A program made the position numbers and the translations under genes. A stretch of 64,000 nt of DNA from the NCBI GenBank assembly GCA_019638355.1, contig JAHBTY010000006.1:248001-312000 (forward strand). The letters run 5' to 3'. This stretch comes from Cyclobacteriaceae bacterium (GTDB lineage Bacteria; Bacteroidota; Bacteroidia; Cytophagales; Cyclobacteriaceae). Under the pieces are notes generated by a model, which did not search any database, was not told where the DNA came from, and worked only from the letters and a program-made list of their open reading frames with translations. Positions 33,609-42,855 of the stretch are shown piece by piece. Numbering within the stretch: the first letter of the stretch is position 1; every line of letters starts with the position of its first letter.

Positions 33609-35252
33609 GTGTTTTATAAGGCGTACCTTCGCGCAATAAACAGCGCTACATTGAAAGTTACCCTAACCTACATTTTGCAAATACTGCTGTTGGCATTGTG
33701 TTTAATCGGGCTATCCTATGTGTCGTTCCGGCTGAGTAGTGTTACCAACTCCTTGCTGCTTTACTTACCGTTGGTTATTGGTATTGTGTTTGTGCACTGG
33801 TTTGGTTGGCGCATCATCCCGGTTTTATTTATAAATGGTTTAGTTACACTTATGATCTGGGGTGTAACTCATTTTAACTTCAGGCTGCTTTTAATTTCCA
33901 CACACGAAGCTGCGGTTGCGTTTGCATCCTGGTTATTTGTTACCCATATTTTTCCGGTAGCCAACACCCCCCGGTTAGGCAATACAAAATCATTACTCAT
34001 TTTTGTAATCTGGGGAATTGTAATTCCTATCAGCATCAACTCGGTGTATGTTTATCATTATGGTTTTGTAAACGGAAATCTGGATAAAGTTGCACTTTAC
34101 TGGCTTTCGGATTTTATAACCATCCTGCCCATATCATCAGCCCTTTTATTTTTTGTACACTTTGATACCACCACACAAAAGTTTTCATTGGTTGGCTCAT
34201 TAAAGCGAAGGGCTGTTATTGAGCTGCTTGCTCTCGCCATTCTGTTTCTTGTCCTTTCCTTTCTGTTTCCCTTCGATAAGTATTGGTTTATTTATGGGAT
34301 TGGCGCCACGCTGTTCTCCTTACGTTGGGGTTTTGCTGCAGCCATCATTTTGAATGTACTTATCTTTTTGCTCAGTTATTTGTTGCCCTTATTTGAATTT
34401 GCCTCCTCCCTGCTTATTTCGCAAGGCTCTACGCAATATATAAATGTGCACTTGGGTATGAGTACCATGATGTTTGTATCGTTACTGGTGGGGCGTGTTG
34501 TTACAGATTTAAGTAAAGCCGAAAAGAAACTTAAAGCCGAAAAGGAAAGGATTGATAAAATCAATAGTGAACTGCAACAAACCAATCAGGAACTTGATCG
34601 GTTTGTGTACAGTGTTTCGCACGACCTGAGTGCACCACTAAAATCCATTAAAGGTTTAGTACACATTAGCAAAGTTGATCCTGCACATACAACTGATTAT
34701 CTGGAGAAGATAGATAAAAGTGTAAACCGGCTTGAAGACTTTATTAGCGAAGTACTTGACTATTCACGCGCCAACCGAAAAAACCCAACTCCGGAAATAA
34801 TTACATTACACAATCTGATTGAAGAAATAAAATCAAAATTCGAATACCTGAACGGCTTTGAAAAAATAGATTTCCGGTATGCGTTAGAGTTGGAGCAAGT
34901 GGTGGCCGATCGGTTACTGTTACGTATAGCCTTGAGTAACCTGATTTCTAATGCCATTAAATATCAACAAAAATACAAAGCTCATAAACCCATTATCTGG
35001 TTTCGGTCGGTGCAGGTTGCCGAAAAAATTATAATTGAAGTAGAAGATAACGGGGAGGGAATAAAAGAAGAATATCTCGACAAACTGTTTACCATGTTCT
35101 ACCGGGGCACTGCCACCTCAACCGGTTCCGGGCTTGGGCTTTATATAGCACGCGAAGCCATCGAAAAACTTGGTGGGCAGGTTTATGTAAAATCTATATG
35201 GGGTGTGGGGTCAACATTCTCAATCCACCTCCCCGCAAATCCTTTTTCCTAA
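33609..35252 (+). CDS. MASE1-domain sensor histidine kinase
   Basis: 547 residues from a GTG at 33609. About eight membrane helices (residues 17-300) make a MASE1-type integral sensor domain (LPLVIGIVFVHWFGWRIIP). A coiled coil (KAEKKLKAEKERIDKIN) leads to HisKA with the acceptor His in FVYSVSHDLSAPLKSI and a HATPase domain (NLISNAIKYQ, VEDNGEGI, GSGLGLYIA). It follows the surface-protein gene by 37 bp and could be co-transcribed. No receiver gene adjoins it, so its partner is elsewhere, perhaps one of the regulators in this window. Confidence 0.9.
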   Translation: MFYKAYLRAINSATLKVTLTYILQILLLALCLIGLSYVSFRLSSVTNSLLLYLPLVIGIVFVHWFGWRIIPVLFINGLVTLMIWGVTHFNFRLLLISTHEAAVAFASWLFVTHIFPVANTPRLGNTKSLLIFVIWGIVIPISINSVYVYHYGFVNGNLDKVALYWLSDFITILPISSALLFFVHFDTTTQKFSLVGSLKRRAVIELLALAILFLVLSFLFPFDKYWFIYGIGATLFSLRWGFAAAIILNVLIFLLSYLLPLFEFASSLLISQGSTQYINVHLGMSTMMFVSLLVGRVVTDLSKAEKKLKAEKERIDKINSELQQTNQELDRFVYSVSHDLSAPLKSIKGLVHISKVDPAHTTDYLEKIDKSVNRLEDFISEVLDYSRANRKNPTPEIITLHNLIEEIKSKFEYLNGFEKIDFRYALELEQVVADRLLLRIALSNLISNAIKYQQKYKAHKPIIWFRSVQVAEKIIIEVEDNGEGIKEEYLDKLFTMFYRGTATSTGSGLGLYIAREAIEKLGGQVYVKSIWGVGSTFSIHLPANPFS

Positions 35253-35364
35253 AATCCAATCCTGTCTGTTTCCGCACAAGTCGGTTACTGGCGGGTTAAT
35301 AGAGTGCCTAAAGGAACAACTCATTTCTACAGATATTGTACATTTAAGCCCTCAACCAAATTTT

Positions 35365-37518
35365 ATGAAAAAACTATTCTACCTCGCCAGCATTGCCATG
35401 CTGGGTATTGTGGCAACTTCCTGCAATCCTGCAAAAGATGAGGCAACTACAATTGCTGCGCCTGTTGCCGATAAAAAACCCGACACATTATCGGGCAATC
35501 GTATTGACAACTATTATTGGATGAAACTAAGCGATGAGCAAAAAAATGCAGATGTAAAAGATGCGCAAACTCAAAAAGTTATCAACTACCTGACAGCCGA
35601 AAATGATTACCTCAAAGCCTCCTTAAAACATACAGAAGCTTTGCAGAAAAAAATCTATGATGAAATTATTGGTCGAATCAAACAAACAGATGAATCGGTA
35701 CCTTACCGGGATAATGGATATTGGTATTATACCCGTTACGAGCAAGGCCAGGAATATCCGATCTACTGCCGTAAGAAAGGTACCATGGAAGCTGCCGAAG
35801 AAGTTATGTTAAATGTGAACGAACTTGCCAAAGGCCATAGCTATTACTCCATAACCGGTTTAAGTGTAAGCGAGGATAATAATTTACTGGCTTATGCCGA
35901 AGATTCAGTTAGCCGCAGGCGCTATACCATTTACATCAAAGATTTGCGAACGGGAAAATTGGTAGAAGAACCGGTTCCCAACACCGAAGGCCAGGTAACC
36001 TGGGCCAACGATAATAAGACTTACTTTTATACACGGAAAGATTCTGTTACCCTACGCTCCCGCTGGATCATCAAACACAAGTTGGGTACACCTTCCAAAA
36101 ACGATCCTGTAGTATCCGAAGAAGCAGATGAAACTTTTTACACAGGTATCTACAAAACCAAATCAAAAAAGTACCTGGTAGTGTGGGCCGGAAGCACACT
36201 TACCAATCATTATAAATTTTTAGATGCCAACAAGCCCGATGGCAAGTTTAAAGAGTTTACACCCCGCGAACGCGGATTGGAATATTCGATCGATCATTAT
36301 GGCGATAAGTTTTACATCGTTACTAATTTAGATGCACTCAACTTCCGGTTAATGGAAACACCGGTTGCCAAAACTGAACGCGCCAACTGGAAAGAAAAAA
36401 TTGCACATCGAAAAGATACCTTGCTTCAGGGTATCGAGATTTTTAAAGATTATCTCGTGCTAAGTGAACGCGCCAATGCCAATACGCTCATGCGCATCAT
36501 CGATCAGCAAACCGGTAAAAAGCATTACCTGGATTTTGGTGAACCGGCTTATACCACCTATCCTTCTATCAACATCGACTTCGATACGGAGTTGTTGCGC
36601 TATGGATATACTTCCATGACAACACCCAGTTCTACCTACGATTACAACATGCGTACCCGCGAACGAAAACTGCTGAAGCAACAAGAAGTAGTGGGTGGCT
36701 ACAACCCGGCCGATTACGTAACCGAACGGCAATGGGCTACAGCCGATGACGGTACACTAATTCCAATGTCAATCGTTTATAAAAAGGGAATTGAGAAAAA
36801 CGGAAACAACCCCACCCTATTGTATGGTTATGGTTCGTACGGTGCCAGCATGAACCCAACGTTCTCCATTACACGGTTAAGTTTATTAAATCGTGGTTTT
36901 GTGTATGCTATTGCACACATACGCGGTGGCCAGGAAATGGGCCGCCAGTGGTATGAAGATGGCAAGATGTTTAAAAAGAAAAACACCTTTACCGATTTTA
37001 TTGACTGCGCGGAATATTTGATTGCCGAAAAATATACCACACCCGAAAAACTGTTTGCTTCGGGCGGTAGTGCGGGTGGATTGTTAATGGGTGCTGTGGT
37101 AAACATGCGTCCTGAATTATTTAAAGGTGTAATTGCGGCAGTACCGTTTGTGGATGTGGTTACCACAATGGAAGATGAATCGATTCCATTAACAACCGGT
37201 GAGTTTGATGAATGGGGTAATCCGAAGAACCCAGAGTCATACATGTACATGTTGGAGTATTCACCGTATGATCAGGTAAAGCCGCAGCATTACCCCAACA
37301 TGCTGGTAACAACGGGCTTTCACGATTCGCAAGTTCAGTACTGGGAACCCGCCAAGTGGGTTGCCAAACTACGCGAGCTTAAAACAGATAATAATAAACT
37401 TTTACTACGCACGAATATGGAAACCGGCCATGGTGGAACAACAGGCCGCTTTAAAGTATATGAAGAGCTGGCACAGGAGTATGCATTTATTGTAGATCTG
37501 GCCGGAATTAAACAGTAG
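35365..37518 (+). CDS. ptrB: Oligopeptidase B (S9A prolyl oligopeptidase family), lipoprotein
   Basis: 717 residues from the ATG at 35365, chosen because it gives a lipoprotein signal ([20 protein letters not shown]); the frame extends upstream into the previous gene. A seven-bladed propeller region (about 45-440) is followed by the alpha/beta-hydrolase domain. Ser569 (GGSAGG), Asp654 ([11 protein letters not shown]) and His689 (TGHGGTTGR) are spaced exactly as in the classical oligopeptidase B triad (85 and 35 residues). It cleaves short peptides after basic residues. The lipid anchor suggests it acts in the periplasm or at the outer membrane. The last 11 bp overlap convergent pyrD. Confidence 0.93.
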   Translation: MKKLFYLASIAMLGIVATSCNPAKDEATTIAAPVADKKPDTLSGNRIDNYYWMKLSDEQKNADVKDAQTQKVINYLTAENDYLKASLKHTEALQKKIYDEIIGRIKQTDESVPYRDNGYWYYTRYEQGQEYPIYCRKKGTMEAAEEVMLNVNELAKGHSYYSITGLSVSEDNNLLAYAEDSVSRRRYTIYIKDLRTGKLVEEPVPNTEGQVTWANDNKTYFYTRKDSVTLRSRWIIKHKLGTPSKNDPVVSEEADETFYTGIYKTKSKKYLVVWAGSTLTNHYKFLDANKPDGKFKEFTPRERGLEYSIDHYGDKFYIVTNLDALNFRLMETPVAKTERANWKEKIAHRKDTLLQGIEIFKDYLVLSERANANTLMRIIDQQTGKKHYLDFGEPAYTTYPSINIDFDTELLRYGYTSMTTPSSTYDYNMRTRERKLLKQQEVVGGYNPADYVTERQWATADDGTLIPMSIVYKKGIEKNGNNPTLLYGYGSYGASMNPTFSITRLSLLNRGFVYAIAHIRGGQEMGRQWYEDGKMFKKKNTFTDFIDCAEYLIAEKYTTPEKLFASGGSAGGLLMGAVVNMRPELFKGVIAAVPFVDVVTTMEDESIPLTTGEFDEWGNPKNPESYMYMLEYSPYDQVKPQHYPNMLVTTGFHDSQVQYWEPAKWVAKLRELKTDNNKLLLRTNMETGHGGTTGRFKVYEELAQEYAFIVDLAGIKQ

Positions 37519-38542
37519 CGATTAACCGCTGATTAATCCGCTTCACCAATCCCGGCCCTTCGTAAATAAAGCCGGTGTAGATCTGAACAAGATCGGCACC
37601 GGCTTTTAGTTTTTCCACTGCATCTTGAGCACTCATAATTCCACCTACACCAATAATCGGATAATGAGAGCCTAATTGTTTTCGTAAAAAAGAAATAACT
37701 TCAGTAGCTCGATCGGTTAACGGCCTACCGCTTAAACCACCGTTTCCGATTGCACTTACTTCGCCTTCAGCAGTATGCAGCCCTGCCCGGCTGATAGTAG
37801 TGTTGGTAGCAATTACGCCATCTGTTTTTGTTTCTTTTAAAATCTCAACCACATCGTTTAGCTGAGCTTCGTTCAGATCGGGTGCAATTTTTAGTAATAC
37901 TGGTTTGTAGGTTGGTTTTGCTTTGCTCAAGGCAATCACATCGCTTAATAACTTTCGAAGGGGTTCCTTTTCTTGCAATTCGCGCAATCCGGGAGTATTG
38001 GGCGAACTTACATTCAACACAAAATAATCAACGTGGGGATAAAGCGTTTCAAAACAGGTATTGTAATCTTCAAATGCACTTTCGTTTGGAGTTACTTTGT
38101 TCTTACCAATATTACCTCCAACAATTACTTTCGATTTGCGATTTTTCAGTCGAGCAACAGCCGCTTGCACGCCACCATTGTTAAAACCCATGCGATTAAT
38201 CAAGGCCTGATCTTTTGGCAATCGAAACAGACGTGGCTTTTCATTACCCGGCTGTGATTTAGGCGTAAGCGTTCCGATTTCAATAAAGCCAAATCCAAAA
38301 GCTGCTAATTCATCAATCAACGTTGCATCTTTATCAAACCCGGCCGCAAGGCCAACCGGATTTGGAAAGTTGACTCCAAAAAGTGTTTTGTGAAGCCTTC
38401 TGTCATTTGTTTCAAATAACAATTTAAGTATGAATTGCACCCCAGGAATTTTTCCGGTAATTCTTAAAAATGAAAATGTGAAATGATGAATAGGCTCAGG
38501 CGCAAACAAAAAAAGAATTGGCCTAAGAAAAGATTTATACAT
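37508..38542 (-). CDS. pyrD: Dihydroorotate dehydrogenase (quinone), class 2
   Basis: Oxidises dihydroorotate to orotate with quinone as acceptor, at the inner face of the cytoplasmic membrane. 344 residues with the N-terminal membrane-associating segment of class 2 enzymes ([21 protein letters not shown]). FMN-site and active-site motifs are seen: [37 protein letters not shown] (catalytic Ser region), [14 protein letters not shown], and [19 protein letters not shown]. It starts 1 bp after the DUF4136 gene's stop side is reached (gap of 1 bp in genome order), so the DUF4136 gene lies directly downstream in the reading of the map but on the same strand upstream; pyrD and it are probably one transcript. 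Confidence 0.96.
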   Translation of the reverse strand: MYKSFLRPILFLFAPEPIHHFTFSFLRITGKIPGVQFILKLLFETNDRRLHKTLFGVNFPNPVGLAAGFDKDATLIDELAAFGFGFIEIGTLTPKSQPGNEKPRLFRLPKDQALINRMGFNNGGVQAAVARLKNRKSKVIVGGNIGKNKVTPNESAFEDYNTCFETLYPHVDYFVLNVSSPNTPGLRELQEKEPLRKLLSDVIALSKAKPTYKPVLLKIAPDLNEAQLNDVVEILKETKTDGVIATNTTISRAGLHTAEGEVSAIGNGGLSGRPLTDRATEVISFLRKQLGSHYPIIGVGGIMSAQDAVEKLKAGADLVQIYTGFIYEGPGLVKRINQRLIATV

Positions 38543-38543
38543 G

Positions 38544-39068
38544 CTACTTATTCTTTTTCTTTACAGGTTTACCGAATTGCTTAAACCCTCGTTGTACGAT
38601 CTGGTCAATTAAACGCTCACCACCGGCTGTACTCATATTGGTGGTAGAATTGATGCGCCAAACCAAAAAACCTTTCTTGTCATTCAGGTCAATAATCAGG
38701 CTGCCCTGTTGATAATCGCGGATAAAAGTTCGGTCGTTTGAACCGGGCGTCATACCCATCGGCCCGAGGTTTCCCATATCGCTTCGCGATAAGGTGCCCA
38801 CAACGTAGGAAACAACTAAATCGCTAACAGAATCAACTTGTGTTAGTCCTTTTAATGAAAGTTCAGAAGAAATAGCGCTTGTAATCCACTTTTTAATCTC
38901 TTGGTCTGATACCTGCTTCTGATCTTTCGGGGTAATTACTTCTGCATCGCCAAAGCGAAATGTTTTGTATTGACTGAAATCGTGATTTTTATCGAATTCT
39001 ACTTTTATCTCCTGGGCTTTAGCCGATAAAGAAAAAATACAAACCAAGATGATTATTAAGCTCCGCAT
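38544..39068 (-). CDS. DUF4136 domain-containing protein
   Basis: 174 residues. Signal peptide ([19 protein letters not shown]). The mature part has the DUF4136 pattern: [18 protein letters not shown] at its start, a helix with [23 protein letters not shown], and the terminal [17 protein letters not shown]. Periplasmic or outer-membrane associated; family function unknown. It ends 1 bp before pyrD begins and lies 9 bp after the MntA-like gene, all on the minus strand. Confidence 0.88.
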   Translation of the reverse strand: MRSLIIILVCIFSLSAKAQEIKVEFDKNHDFSQYKTFRFGDAEVITPKDQKQVSDQEIKKWITSAISSELSLKGLTQVDSVSDLVVSYVVGTLSRSDMGNLGPMGMTPGSNDRTFIRDYQQGSLIIDLNDKKGFLVWRINSTTNMSTAGGERLIDQIVQRGFKQFGKPVKKKNK

Positions 39069-39077
39069 TTTTTAAGA

Positions 39078-39389
39078 TTACTGTGCCATTTGATAAAAAA
39101 TCTTACCAACCCGATTAATATGATTCTTTAGTTGTTGAGACTTGATTGAGGGATAGTGAACAATATCAACAAAGTAAGGCAAATTACTATCCTCCAGTTT
39201 TGACCGAAGTTGAAATAAATCTTTCATCGAGATATGTTCATCCATAATCGCTAAATCTATATCACTTCCTGAACCAAAATTACCTTTAGCCCTGCTACCA
39301 AAAATAAAGACTTTACTTATGGAAGGAAAATCTACCAGAATTGATAAAATTGTTTGCTTGTCCCTATTTGAAAGACCTATGTCCATCAT
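39078..39389 (-). CDS. MntA-like nucleotidyltransferase antitoxin
   Basis: 103 residues with the minimal nucleotidyltransferase motif GSX10DXD: G31-S32, then Asp43 and Asp45 (SDIDLAI); a third carboxylate is likely in the FVDIVHY strand. In characterised HepT-MntA modules this enzyme inactivates the HEPN toxin by adding AMP to a tyrosine next to the RNase site. The start overlaps the stop of the HEPN gene by 4 bp, the usual toxin-then-antitoxin order. Confidence 0.88.
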   Translation of the reverse strand: MMDIGLSNRDKQTILSILVDFPSISKVFIFGSRAKGNFGSGSDIDLAIMDEHISMKDLFQLRSKLEDSNLPYFVDIVHYPSIKSQQLKNHINRVGKIFYQMAQ

Positions 39390-39811
39390 AATAGATTAAG
39401 TTGATTTTTATTTATTTGATTTCTAAAGAAACTATAATGTTCGGTTAAGACGGGATATATCTTTTCTCGAATCAAAATTTCAGACTTTTCAAATTTATCA
39501 CCATCGTAATCGTGCGCTAGTTCATTTCGAATTTCAAGGGCATCAATCAAATCCTGAGCGTATGTAATAAGACCACTTTGCTGCGCCTGTCGCAAAGTAC
39601 CTTTCGGTGTAAGGGGAAAATCTAAACCCTCTGCCTGAAGATAGTCTTTAAGTGTTTTCCACCCCGCCTCTAGCGTAAACTCAAATCGCTGAACTATTCC
39701 GTTGCGTTCTAACTCATTCGGATCTTCTACCTGAAGACACTCCTTAAATCTTAAAAAGGCCTTCTCGAAATTTGAAAAGCGTTGAAGCCAACGAATGTCA
39801 TTATTATCCAT
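39386..39811 (-). CDS. HepT-like HEPN toxin (nucleotidyltransferase substrate-binding protein, HI0074 family)
   Basis: 141 residues, all helical. The HEPN ribonuclease motif with its AMP-acceptor tyrosine, RX4HXY, is intact: R95-NELA-H100-D-Y102. Other family marks are FTLEAGWKTLKDYL and the Arg-rich RQAQQSG helix. In the studied system the HEPN protein cleaves RNA and is silenced when its partner AMPylates the tyrosine. Because both active sites look intact the pair should be functional. No promoter recognised. Confidence 0.87.
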   Translation of the reverse strand: MDNNDIRWLQRFSNFEKAFLRFKECLQVEDPNELERNGIVQRFEFTLEAGWKTLKDYLQAEGLDFPLTPKGTLRQAQQSGLITYAQDLIDALEIRNELAHDYDGDKFEKSEILIREKIYPVLTEHYSFFRNQINKNQLNLL

Positions 39812-39854
39812 ACCAGAATTCTATGACGCAAGATACAACTTTAAATAGTTGTTG

Positions 39855-40757
39855 CTAACTACGTGGATGAAACTCCTGAATTACCTGTCGCAGGTAATCA
39901 CGATCCAGGTGGGTATAAATTTCGGTGGTAGTGATTGACTCGTGGCCCAGCATCTCTTGTACCGCCCGCAAATCGGCTCCACCTTCAATAAGATGTGTAG
40001 CAAACGAATGCCGGAAGGTATGCGGGCTAATCGTTTTTTTTAATCCAATCTTTGAAGCCAGGGATTTAATAATTAAAAACACCATCACCCGGGTAAGTTT
40101 TTTTCCCCTGCGGTTTAAAAACACATAGCTTTCAAAACCTTTTTGAACCGGTACATGCACGCGAACTTCTTCCATGTAAATCTTTAAGTACTTCATGGCA
40201 TCGCGACCAACAGGAACCAGCCGTTCTTTATTTCCTTTACCGATCACCCGTAAAAAGCCAATATCAAAATACACGTTGGCTAGTTTTAAATCAACCAGCT
40301 CGGAAACCCGAAGGCCGGAACTGTAAAGCACTTCCAACATAGCCCGGTTGCGAGCCCCTTCCGCAGCCGAAAGATCAATCGCATCGAAAATTTTTACAAT
40401 CTCATCGTACTCCAATGTATCGGGCAACTTGCGGCCAAGCTTAGGGCCTTCTATTAAAGTAGTTGGATCTTTTTCGATTAGTTCTTCGAACAGTAAATAT
40501 TTATAGAATGCTTTAATGCCTGATAGAATTCGGGCCTGGCTAAAGGCACTCATACCCAACTCATTTATAAACTGCAGGAAAGCCTGCAGGTGTTTACCCG
40601 TAATGGCAAGCGGGCTTATTCCGGCATAGTTCTGAAAACTGAACTGCGCCAGTTTTTCTACATCGCGCACATAAGCTTCAATTGAATTAGCCGAGAGCGA
40701 TCGTTCCAACTTCAGGTAAGTACTAAATTGTTTGATATGACTTTCCCAGTTTTTCAC
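39855..40757 (-). CDS. xerD: Tyrosine recombinase XerD
   Basis: 300 residues from the GTG at 40757; a TTG five codons upstream would add HICAV. The GTG start puts the catalytic residues at R150, K174, H246, R249, H272 and Y281, each two off E. coli XerD. Motifs: SSGLRVSEL, GKGNKERLVP, HTFRHSFATH, LGHESITTTEIYTH. The N-terminal SAM-like domain (residues 1-100) binds the dif core site. With FtsK, encoded at 6500-8956, it resolves chromosome dimers. Housekeeping rather than integron-type: no attachment site or cassette is adjacent. Confidence 0.93.
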   Translation of the reverse strand: MKNWESHIKQFSTYLKLERSLSANSIEAYVRDVEKLAQFSFQNYAGISPLAITGKHLQAFLQFINELGMSAFSQARILSGIKAFYKYLLFEELIEKDPTTLIEGPKLGRKLPDTLEYDEIVKIFDAIDLSAAEGARNRAMLEVLYSSGLRVSELVDLKLANVYFDIGFLRVIGKGNKERLVPVGRDAMKYLKIYMEEVRVHVPVQKGFESYVFLNRRGKKLTRVMVFLIIKSLASKIGLKKTISPHTFRHSFATHLIEGGADLRAVQEMLGHESITTTEIYTHLDRDYLRQVIQEFHPRS

Positions 40758-40791
40758 TGCGCAAATGTGCAAATTATTTTAACTTCGAAGC

Positions 40792-41220
40792 ATGAAGATA
40801 CTGATTATGAACGGCCCCAACCTGAACCTGTTGGGTAAGCGCGAACCCGACACATATGGCACTATGTCGTTCGAGGATTTTTTTAACACACTGAAATCGC
40901 AATACACACAAATTGATTTGGAATACTACCAATCCAATGTAGAAGGCGAATTGATTAATAAGTTGCATCAGGTTGGTTTTACGTACGATGGAATAATTCT
41001 GAATGCCGGGGCTTATACGCATACTTCTGTTGCTTTACACGATGCCATTGCTGCCATTAAAACACCTGTAATAGAAGTTCACATCTCCAACATTTATGCG
41101 CGTGAGGAGTTCCGCCACAAGAGCTTAATCACCGCTAAATGTGCTGGTTTGATTACGGGTTTTGGTATGGAAGGCTATGCGCTGGCCATCCACTCTTTCC
41201 TAAACAAAAAAGCCCGCTGA
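40792..41220 (+). CDS. aroQ: 3-dehydroquinate dehydratase, type II
   Basis: Third step of the shikimate pathway: trans-dehydration of 3-dehydroquinate. 142 residues, typical for the dodecameric type II enzyme. Landmarks are NGPNLNLLGKREPDTYG with catalytic Tyr22, YYQSNVEGELINKLH, NAGAYTHTSVAL and EVHISNIYAREEFRHKS. Divergent from xerD with only 34 bp between the two starts. Its final codons and stop form the arm of a terminator that serves the opposite strand. Confidence 0.97.
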   Translation: MKILIMNGPNLNLLGKREPDTYGTMSFEDFFNTLKSQYTQIDLEYYQSNVEGELINKLHQVGFTYDGIILNAGAYTHTSVALHDAIAAIKTPVIEVHISNIYAREEFRHKSLITAKCAGLITGFGMEGYALAIHSFLNKKAR

Positions 41221-41234
41221 AAAATCAGCGGGCT
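41202..41234 (-). terminator. Terminator of the YbjN-like gene, embedded in the aroQ 3' end
   Basis: Perfect 10-bp stem AGCCCGCTGA (41211-41220) and TCAGCGGGCT (41225-41234) with an AAAA loop. Only the minus-strand RNA has a U-run after the stem (complement of 41202-41210). The left arm encodes the last two aroQ residues and its stop codon. Confidence 0.8.
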
Positions 41235-41256
41235 TCAAAAATAAAAATCCTTCACT

Positions 41257-41724
41257 TTACTTTGGACCATCGGCTGAGCCGCCTCCACTCTGGCTTGGCT
41301 TGGGTGTCCAGCTACCTTCAAATTTAAATTTCAGTTTGCCTTGCCAATCGCTGCTGTAAAACGCTACCCGGTTTACGGTTGCATTTACTTCGCTTTGATC
41401 AAGCCCTGCTGCTTCGCGCAAAAACATAACATAAGTCCAATCATTTTTTTTGCAAATCCATGAACCGTATAGCGAGTGGTTAATCTCGAGCAGATTCAGG
41501 CAAAAGTTTTCCACGTTCTTATCAGGCATAATCAGTAATGGGCTCATTACCTGAAAATACCAGGTTTCGGGTCTGTCTGGGAAATTAAAAACATCGAACC
41601 ACACGGTGGCTCCCTTGTAAATAATTGACCATTGGCCTGGCTTTTGGCCACGACAAGCGGCAGGATCTACGCCCAGGCTGCGAATGCAATTCTCAACCAA
41701 TTCTGCTGTTTTATTAAAATCCAT
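41257..41724 (-). CDS. YbjN-like small cytosolic protein
   Basis: 155 residues, no signal peptide. The sequence pattern (a helix MDFNKTAELVENCIRSLG, then strands GQWSIIYKGATVWFDVF, TWYFQVMSPLL, and a later YVMFLREAAGLDQSEV) resembles the YbjN / type III chaperone-like fold. A Gly/Ser/Pro-rich tail (PSQSGGGSADGPK) ends it. Function unknown; the family assignment is a judgement from pattern. Tail to tail with aroQ, with the terminator inside the aroQ end. Confidence 0.65.
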   Translation of the reverse strand: MDFNKTAELVENCIRSLGVDPAACRGQKPGQWSIIYKGATVWFDVFNFPDRPETWYFQVMSPLLIMPDKNVENFCLNLLEINHSLYGSWICKKNDWTYVMFLREAAGLDQSEVNATVNRVAFYSSDWQGKLKFKFEGSWTPKPSQSGGGSADGPK

Positions 41725-41805
41725 AGTTTTTAGGGTGTTAAAGTTTTAATGAAAATGGTTTAGGTAAGGTAGCATAAATGTTTTCCATTTTCATACAGGC
41801 GAATA

Positions 41806-42852
41806 TTATTTTTTAAGTGTTTTGCTGGTGTGGCGCAGCATCCCATCTACCAATAGCATTAGTTGATTAATCCGTTTCTCCAAATGGTTTATTCGAGTTT
41901 CAATTTCGGGCTGCAAGAGTTGGGGTAATTGAGTAGTTAATAGCTCCACATCGGTATGCAATTGCACCAGGGGTGCGTACAACTCTTTGGATGCAAGGGC
42001 TGTTAAACGTTTTTTTAAATCGAGCATTTCGCGTTCATTTTTTAGCGCCTGCATAAGTTCCCGATTTCGCTCTTGAACTTTTTCTTCCAATGTTTTGCGA
42101 TGTTGTACTAGTTCTGTTACATCATGCCCTACCACAACGCTTCCAATCACCTGCCCACCAGAATTGGTTCGTGGTGTTATATTCACTAAAACAGTTAATA
42201 ACATACCATTCTTGCATTTTACCACTACTTCAAAATTCTGTTCGGACTTTCCATTAATCGACAGCTTGAGTTGGTTTTCGAAAACGGGCTTGTAGGTATC
42301 GAGTAGTAGCAAATCTTTAAACTTTTTTGTGTAGGCCTCATTTTTGGTATAACCTGTTAACAGGGCACTGTGTGTATTCCAGTCCGTTATATAACCCCGT
42401 GTATCAATACCTATTATAACTGCGTGTGCAAGCTCAATCAGGTTACTAATAGATTTTGCCTGTGCCGAAAGTTTACGTTCAAATATTTTTTGCTGGCTTA
42501 TATCGTGCATCAATACATAAATTATTTCTACATCGCCAACGCGGTTTAACTGTGGCAGATATGTAATGGAAATAAAATGAGTATTAGCGGCCTCATCGGC
42601 AAATTCTGCTTCTGATTTAAAGGGGCGCTTGTTTTCAATAATATCGTGCAGGATTAATTGAATAACGCCACCCCGATCGGGCGTTACAACGGAACATAAT
42701 GAATCGGCTACAGCAGGAGTTTTTTGAAAATACGGTTCTATGGTTACCGGAATTTCACTCTTATACACGATTGTTCCTGCTCTATCGATCAGTAACAATA
42801 AGTCGCCACTAACCTGAAGTAATTTTTGTATATCGGGAACAACGGTTTTCAT
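41806..42852 (-). CDS. PAS-domain protein with degenerate HisKA helix, no kinase domain
   Basis: 348 residues. Two PAS domains: about 5-120 (DLLLLIDRAGTIVYKS) and about 137-250 (IGIDTRGYITDWNTHSALLTGY, a typical S-box). A coiled coil (LEEKVQERNRELMQAL) leads to ALASKELYAPLVQL, which aligns with a HisKA helix but has Lys289 in place of the phospho-accepting His. No HATPase domain follows. It looks like a kinase that has lost catalysis and kept sensing and dimerisation. It starts 3 bp after the receiver-kinase gene ends, as the last gene of a four-gene operon. Confidence 0.85.
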   Translation of the reverse strand: MKTVVPDIQKLLQVSGDLLLLIDRAGTIVYKSEIPVTIEPYFQKTPAVADSLCSVVTPDRGGVIQLILHDIIENKRPFKSEAEFADEAANTHFISITYLPQLNRVGDVEIIYVLMHDISQQKIFERKLSAQAKSISNLIELAHAVIIGIDTRGYITDWNTHSALLTGYTKNEAYTKKFKDLLLLDTYKPVFENQLKLSINGKSEQNFEVVVKCKNGMLLTVLVNITPRTNSGGQVIGSVVVGHDVTELVQHRKTLEEKVQERNRELMQALKNEREMLDLKKRLTALASKELYAPLVQLHTDVELLTTQLPQLLQPEIETRINHLEKRINQLMLLVDGMLRHTSKTLKK

Positions 42853-42855
42853 GGC

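Noticed and set aside
39078..40757. xerD plus toxin-antitoxin pair as an integron or genomic island
   Set aside because: XerD residues and length match the housekeeping dimer-resolution enzyme; no attachment repeats, cassettes or tRNA are present.
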